Shown here: positions 60,097 to 64,000 of the stretch, piece after piece
Layout: every line of letters starts with the position of its first letter
How positions within the stretch are numbered: the first letter of the stretch is position 1
Assembly (NCBI RefSeq): GCF_002811245.1
Contig: NZ_NIVQ01000002.1
Span: 186,001 to 250,000, forward strand
Length of the DNA stretch: 64,000 bases
Origin: Vibrio salilacus
GTDB taxonomy: Bacteria; Pseudomonadota; Gammaproteobacteria; Enterobacterales; Vibrionaceae
Direction of reading: 5' to 3'
Position numbers and translations under genes: made by a program
Notes under the pieces: model-generated
What the model saw: only the letters and a program-made list of their open reading frames with translations
Told to the model about the DNA's origin: nothing
The model's database searches: none

Positions 60097-60325
60097 AAAA
60101 TGAATCCGACAAAAAGGGGGAACAAGAGTGGCGTCGGAGTCTATGGATTTAAAAACGAGATGCAAGTCACAGTTGTTAAATGGATGTATTTTATGCCGAG
60201 CAAAAAAACACCACCACCTTAACTCGTTGATTAAAATACATATAAACGTTTGCTTAAATCGAACTTTTCTATTTGGAAATTATGTTTATGGAATAGGAAA
60301 AACTTATTAGTGAACACCTGTCTAA

Positions 60326-61267
60326 TCAAGGTCGTTGTACATATGGCGCGAGCTTTTTATCCCAGTGACACGGATTACCGATTTTTTGTTTAATAAACTC
60401 AATAACAGCGACTGTCTTCTTAGGCAAATAATGACGACTTGGATAAACCGCATAAAACGGCATACTTTGGCAAGCACACCAATCGGGAAACAACTGAATC
60501 AGTTGCCCACGCTTAAACTCGTCACCAATCAGATAAGTTGCGAGATATGCAATCCCCCACCCTGCCACCGCTGCATCGCGAACCGCTTCAGCCAAATCTA
60601 CCGAGTAGTTGCCCGACACTTTGATATTCAGTTGCTCTTGATGGTTGCTGAACGCCCATCGAGTGTAATCTCTCTCCCAACTACGATAGATCAAGCAGTT
60701 ATGATCGATTAGCTCACTGGGGTGAATGGGGGTTTGATGCTTGACTAAGTAATCAGGAGACGCAGCCACCACAAATTGCGAGTCAGCCAAACGCTGAGCC
60801 ACGTATCCTTCGGGTAAATGTTCATTGTTGGTGATCCAAAGATCTAGCCCTTCTTCTAGCATGTCCACCTTGTAATCAAAAAGATGAACTTCAACTTGCA
60901 GATTGGGATACTGTTGCCGCAACTCATCAATAGCAGGAATGATATGCAACGTCCCAAACGACTGAGATAAGCCGATCTTAACCAAACCTGCGACTTCGTC
61001 TCGCTGGCTTTCCACTTCAAGATTTGCCTCACCGACAACCGACACTAAGTGAACACAATGCTGGTGAAACTTCTGTCCCACTTCTGTTGGCGTAAAACTG
61101 CGGGTAGTACGTTGTACAAGCTTTACACCTAATGAGGACTCCAACTGAGCCAATTGTTTGCTGACATGAGAAACCGACACTTCAAGACTCTTGGCAGCTA
61201 AAGTAAAGTTCTTATGTTTTAGCAAAGCGGCAAAGATCACCATTTGCGCAGCACGTTCTGAAAGCAC
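60326..61267 (-). CDS. LysR-family transcription regulator
   Basis: A 313-residue LysR regulator. The N-terminal HTH is FTLAAKSLEVSVSHVSKQLA (about 21-40), followed by the linker helix LGVKLVQRTTRSFTPTEVG. A C-terminal periplasmic-binding-like effector domain begins near VKIGLSQSFGTLHIIPAI. It starts at a GTG at 61267 with GGAG upstream. The CrgA/AaeR-type group is suggested by VQRTTRSFTPTE. Its targets are unknown. It is not divergent from a neighbour but follows the transglycosylase gene terminator, so the usual divergent target rule gives no hint. Confidence 0.88.
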   Translation of the reverse strand: MLSERAAQMVIFAALLKHKNFTLAAKSLEVSVSHVSKQLAQLESSLGVKLVQRTTRSFTPTEVGQKFHQHCVHLVSVVGEANLEVESQRDEVAGLVKIGLSQSFGTLHIIPAIDELRQQYPNLQVEVHLFDYKVDMLEEGLDLWITNNEHLPEGYVAQRLADSQFVVAASPDYLVKHQTPIHPSELIDHNCLIYRSWERDYTRWAFSNHQEQLNIKVSGNYSVDLAEAVRDAAVAGWGIAYLATYLIGDEFKRGQLIQLFPDWCACQSMPFYAVYPSRHYLPKKTVAVIEFIKQKIGNPCHWDKKLAPYVQRP

Positions 61268-61278
61268 ATTCTCTCCAA

Positions 61279-61308
61279 AATGAAAAAGGAGCTCAATTGA
61301 ACTCCTTT
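61279..61308 (-). terminator. Terminator between transglycosylase gene and lysR
   Basis: AAAGGAGCTC (61285-61294) pairs with GAACTCCTTT (61299-61308, one G-U pair on the minus strand). It is followed there by TTCATTTTGG, immediately before the lysR ribosome site. Confidence 0.75.
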
Positions 61309-61323
61309 GAATATATTGTTTAT

Positions 61324-62295
61324 TTATAAACTAATTCTATCCGCCAAATGACTGACGGCAAGAGCGAAGTAGTAAGAGCGATTCCACTTCATTAAAACAT
61401 TGTAGTTATTGTACACCAGATAAACACGACCATTAGCGTCATCAGGAGCGATCAACCAAGCCTTAATATCCTTATCAAGTTTGGGCAGCGGACGACCATC
61501 GTAGCGAGTGACGCCAAGCTCACTCCACTGCTGTAAATACTTACCTTTCTCGTCACTACGACCTTGAATGTTGGTATCAAACCCTTGCGGCAGTTTAACC
61601 TGACGCCCCCAAGTGTATGTATCACTCCAGCCTGATTGACTGAGATAATTGGCCGCAGAAGCAAAAACATCCGCTTCAGTGTTCCAAATATCTTTCTTAC
61701 CATCCTCATTGCCGTCAGCGGCAAAGGCAAGAAACGAACTCGGCATAAATTGACATTGCCCCATCGCGCCAGCCCAAGAGCCTTTGAAATCGTTGAAATC
61801 GATATGCCCTTCCTCAAGGATTTGCAGCGCAGCCATAGTTTCTTTGCGGAAAAAGGCCTCTCTTCGCCCATCGTAAGCAAGGGTCGCCAGAGCATCAATC
61901 ACTGGGTAGTGACCAGTAAAAGTACCAAAGTTACTCTCGACTCCCCAAAGTGCGACAATAAAACGTGGTTGAACGCCATATTGGTCGCCAATCCGACTCA
62001 GATCAGCGTAATGCTTCTGGTAGAGATCTTTGGCTTGTTTGACTTTCCAGTCTGGCACAGCGCGTGGAATGTACTCATCAAGAGTGAGCCTTTTCTCTGG
62101 CTGGTTTTTATCCGCTTTAACCGCACGCGGTTTATGCTTGACATCTGAAAATGCCTGGTTGAGCACTTGTTCTGAAATACCTTTTTGACGGGCTTCTTGT
62201 TTTAAGCCTTCGACATATTGTTCGAAGCTCGCTGGGTTGGCATTCACCGAACTGGCGAGAGCGAGACCTAATACGACTGACAGTAGTTTTTTCAC
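61324..62295 (-). CDS. Lytic murein transglycosylase (MltB family)
   Basis: Periplasmic enzyme that cleaves peptidoglycan to 1,6-anhydromuramyl products. It has 323 residues from a GTG at 62295, because AAGGAGG is five bases upstream and a signal peptide follows (KKLLSVVLGLALASSVNA). The ATG at 62325 would put that site inside the gene. The SLT/MltB catalytic Glu lies in VALWGVESNFGTFTG. Other family blocks are GSWAGAMGQCQFMPSSFLAF and NDGKKDIWNTEADVFASAANYL-like DGKKDIWNTEADVFASAANY. No lipobox is present, so it is soluble, unlike E. coli MltB. Confidence 0.92.
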   Translation of the reverse strand: MKKLLSVVLGLALASSVNANPASFEQYVEGLKQEARQKGISEQVLNQAFSDVKHKPRAVKADKNQPEKRLTLDEYIPRAVPDWKVKQAKDLYQKHYADLSRIGDQYGVQPRFIVALWGVESNFGTFTGHYPVIDALATLAYDGRREAFFRKETMAALQILEEGHIDFNDFKGSWAGAMGQCQFMPSSFLAFAADGNEDGKKDIWNTEADVFASAANYLSQSGWSDTYTWGRQVKLPQGFDTNIQGRSDEKGKYLQQWSELGVTRYDGRPLPKLDKDIKAWLIAPDDANGRVYLVYNNYNVLMKWNRSYYFALAVSHLADRISL

Positions 62296-62342
62296 ATTGC
62301 CCTCCTTGAGCAATAGAATCGGCAACCTTAGTTATAGCGTTA

Positions 62343-62630
62343 TTATTGTTTAGATTGCTGGCGAGTTTGTTTGTGCTCTTTGTATTCGTCTAATAAATTT
62401 TTTGGTGGTGGTGGAAGCTGTAAAAAGTAACCATCATCTAGTAGCGATTGCTTCACTTTTTCAATATCAACCTGTGCTAACGTTCGTCCGTCTAATTTGA
62501 CCACCATAACCATAGTAGGTTTGCCAAACATCTGCATCAATGTGTCAGGAACTTGTGAAAAATCATCCTTTTTAGGAATGTATAGATAAGCGCCTTCTTT
62601 TTTAGCACTTTTGTATATTGCACAAAGCAT
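62343..62630 (-). CDS. YcgL-domain protein
   Basis: A 95-residue cytosolic protein of the YcgL family (start [18 protein letters not shown], then [17 protein letters not shown] and [12 protein letters not shown]). The end is Gln/Lys-rich. A structure is known for the E. coli member but its function is not. It is divergent from minC, the same arrangement as ycgL/minC in E. coli, with a 161-base shared promoter region. Confidence 0.88.
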   Translation of the reverse strand: MLCAIYKSAKKEGAYLYIPKKDDFSQVPDTLMQMFGKPTMVMVVKLDGRTLAQVDIEKVKQSLLDDGYFLQLPPPPKNLLDEYKEHKQTRQQSKQ

Positions 62631-62791
62631 TGTGAGCCTTTAGTCCGATTATTGGGTGGAACGTTAATGTTTCGCTATTTTTGAGAGCAAAACGGTCAAT
62701 TGAGCGCAAGATAACTTGCTGTGCTTTTAATGGGAATATAACATGACACCCCTAGTCTCAAGCAACGCCCTTAAGAGGTTGTAAGTAAAAG
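62631..62791. promoter_or_regulatory. Divergent promoter region ycgL-type gene / minC
   Basis: 161 bases between two divergent starts; AT-rich with no perfect operator palindrome. It must contain the promoters of both units. Confidence 0.5.
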
Positions 62792-63454
62792 ATGCCACAT
62801 ACCCCAGACCTAAAAGGCAGTAGCTTTACTTTGTCAGTTTTACACCTTTCTGACAATGATATTGACAGAACAATCGATTTTCTACAGCAAAAGGTAGAGC
62901 AAGCACCAGCATTTTTCTCCCATGCGCCAGTGGTGATCAATATTGCCCAAGTCGAGGGTGAATTAGATTTTCAGAGACTAAAACAGGGCATTTCCCAAGC
63001 GGGCATGATTCCCGTAGGGGTGACTGGCTGTAAAGATAAACGGACGCAAAACCTAGCCTCTGAAGCTAAATTTGCCGTGATGTCAGCCAGTAAGTCGCCG
63101 TCCCAAGCCCCGGCGACAATGGCACCGACAAAAGTTATTCGCACTCCGGTCCGTTCTGGCCAGCAAATTTATGCTAAGGACGCTGACTTAGTTGTGCTCA
63201 ATCATGTCAGCGAAGGCGCTGAGGTGATCGCAGATGGCTCGATCCATATCCATGGCACATTGCGTGGCCGCGCAATCGCTGGAGCAAGCGGCAATACTTC
63301 AGCCATGATAATCTGCAACAAACTTAATGCAGAACTGATGTCAATTGCCGGACACTACTGGCTGACCGAGCAATTCCCAGAGCAGTTCTGGCAACAAAAA
63401 ATAATGTTCAGTTTGGACAGCGACTCGCTCAAGTTTGAGTTGTTAACAATTTAA
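62792..63454 (+). CDS. minC: Septum-site inhibitor MinC
   Basis: Inhibitor of FtsZ assembly, carried to the poles by MinD and MinE. The 220 residues compare with 231 in E. coli. The N-terminal FtsZ-interacting domain is about 1-105 ([20 protein letters not shown]). A Ser/Pro/Ala-rich linker follows ([15 protein letters not shown]). The C-terminal beta-helix dimer domain has the MinD-binding [16 protein letters not shown] signature (R-G-R-x-x-A-G). It heads minCDE, with minD 18 bases downstream. Confidence 0.95.
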   Translation: MPHTPDLKGSSFTLSVLHLSDNDIDRTIDFLQQKVEQAPAFFSHAPVVINIAQVEGELDFQRLKQGISQAGMIPVGVTGCKDKRTQNLASEAKFAVMSASKSPSQAPATMAPTKVIRTPVRSGQQIYAKDADLVVLNHVSEGAEVIADGSIHIHGTLRGRAIAGASGNTSAMIICNKLNAELMSIAGHYWLTEQFPEQFWQQKIMFSLDSDSLKFELLTI

Positions 63455-63472
63455 AAATAAAAGGAACGGATA

Positions 63473-64000
63473 ATGGCACGCGTTATTGTTGTTACTTCAG
63501 GTAAAGGCGGAGTGGGTAAAACCACATCTAGTGCCGCGATCGCTTCTGGTCTAGCGGTAAAAGGTAAAAAAACCGCAGTGATCGACTTTGATATCGGCTT
63601 ACGTAATCTCGACTTGATCATGGGCTGTGAGCGCCGCGTCGTTTATGACTTTGTTAACGTCATCAACGGTGAAGCAACTCTCAATCAAGCGATGATCAAA
63701 GACAAACGCACAAAAAACCTGTTTATTCTGCCTGCCTCACAAACACGCGATAAAGACGCACTGACTCGAGAAGGCGTGCGCCGTGTTCTCGACGAACTCG
63801 ATGAGATGGGCTTTGACTTTATTATTTGTGATTCCCCTGCTGGTATCGAGCAAGGGGCATTAATGGCACTATACTTTGCAGATGAAGCGATTGTCACCAC
63901 TAACCCAGAAGTCTCGTCTGTCCGTGACTCGGACCGTATCTTAGGTATCCTTGACTCGAAGTCTCTCCGTGCCGAGGAAGGGTTAGAACCGGTAAAACAG
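63473..64000 (+). CDS. minD: Septum-site determining ATPase MinD (partial, runs off the window)
   Basis: ParA/MRP-type ATPase that binds the membrane and recruits MinC. The first 176 codons are visible (the E. coli protein has 270 residues). The deviant Walker A is VTSGKGGVGKTTSSAAIA (about residues 8-25, signature Lys11). DFDIGLRNLDLIMGCERRVV and Walker B FIICDSPAGIEQGA follow. AAAGGAACGG precedes the ATG at 63473. It is cut by the window end; the membrane-targeting C-terminal helix and minE are expected to follow. Confidence 0.96.
   Translation, partial: MARVIVVTSGKGGVGKTTSSAAIASGLAVKGKKTAVIDFDIGLRNLDLIMGCERRVVYDFVNVINGEATLNQAMIKDKRTKNLFILPASQTRDKDALTREGVRRVLDELDEMGFDFIICDSPAGIEQGALMALYFADEAIVTTNPEVSSVRDSDRILGILDSKSLRAEEGLEPVKQ

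Overview
The window looks like a stretch of the large chromosome of a Vibrio species (Vibrionaceae). Three blocks support this. The block cmk-rpsA-ihfB-lapAB-pyrF lies next to comEA-ppiD-hupB-lon-clpX-clpP-tig. The block rnd-fadD-(alpha/beta hydrolase)-slp-tsaB-yoaA is present. There is also a DUF2913-type protein and dct remnants right after tig. Most of the sequence is conserved housekeeping DNA on a gammaproteobacterial plan.

Layout. 0-11 kb: rne with a structured 5' leader, convergent with rnd, fadD, a hydrolase, an Slp-type lipoprotein, a small protein, tsaB and yoaA. 11-20 kb: purU, fadH with a FadR-like palindrome at its promoter, sppA-ansA, a 3-hydroxyacid dehydrogenase and a secreted trypsin-like protease. 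20-32 kb: serS, rarA, lolA, a SEC-C protein, dusC, a three-gene ABC importer with an internal terminator, a methyltransferase and cysB. 31-41 kb: a coiled-coil membrane protein, miaE, pyrF, lapBA, ihfB, rpsA, cmk, comEA, ppiD and hupB. 41-47 kb: lon, clpX, clpP and tig, the proteostasis cluster. 48-51 kb: a deletion scar where dctB and dctP remnants face each other, then selO and the DUF2913 gene. 58-64 kb: folD with a PurR-type operator, nupC, a LysR regulator, a lytic transglycosylase, ycgL, minC and the start of minD.

The accessory part lies at 51.57-57.67 kb. It is a decayed genomic island of about 6 kb inserted at the 3' end of a tRNA-Arg(UCU) gene and flanked by a 26-bp direct repeat of the tRNA 3' end. 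Each side has its own terminator-like hairpin beyond the repeat. The island holds a 5'-truncated IS21-family element (istA remnant plus intact istB), a 78-bp tandem repeat with REP-like palindromes, a complete hipBA toxin-antitoxin operon and an IS66 transposase C-terminal fragment. No integrase is visible.

The most notable feature is the hipBA control region. Six operator-like sites fit the HipB pattern TATCC-N8-GGATA (four perfectly, two degenerate). They are laid out at a 27-28 bp period upstream of hipB. HipA keeps the residues known from the E. coli kinase at identical numbering (S150, D309, D332).

Coordinates of genes and motifs come from reading the sequence. Functions come from family resemblance recalled without database searches.
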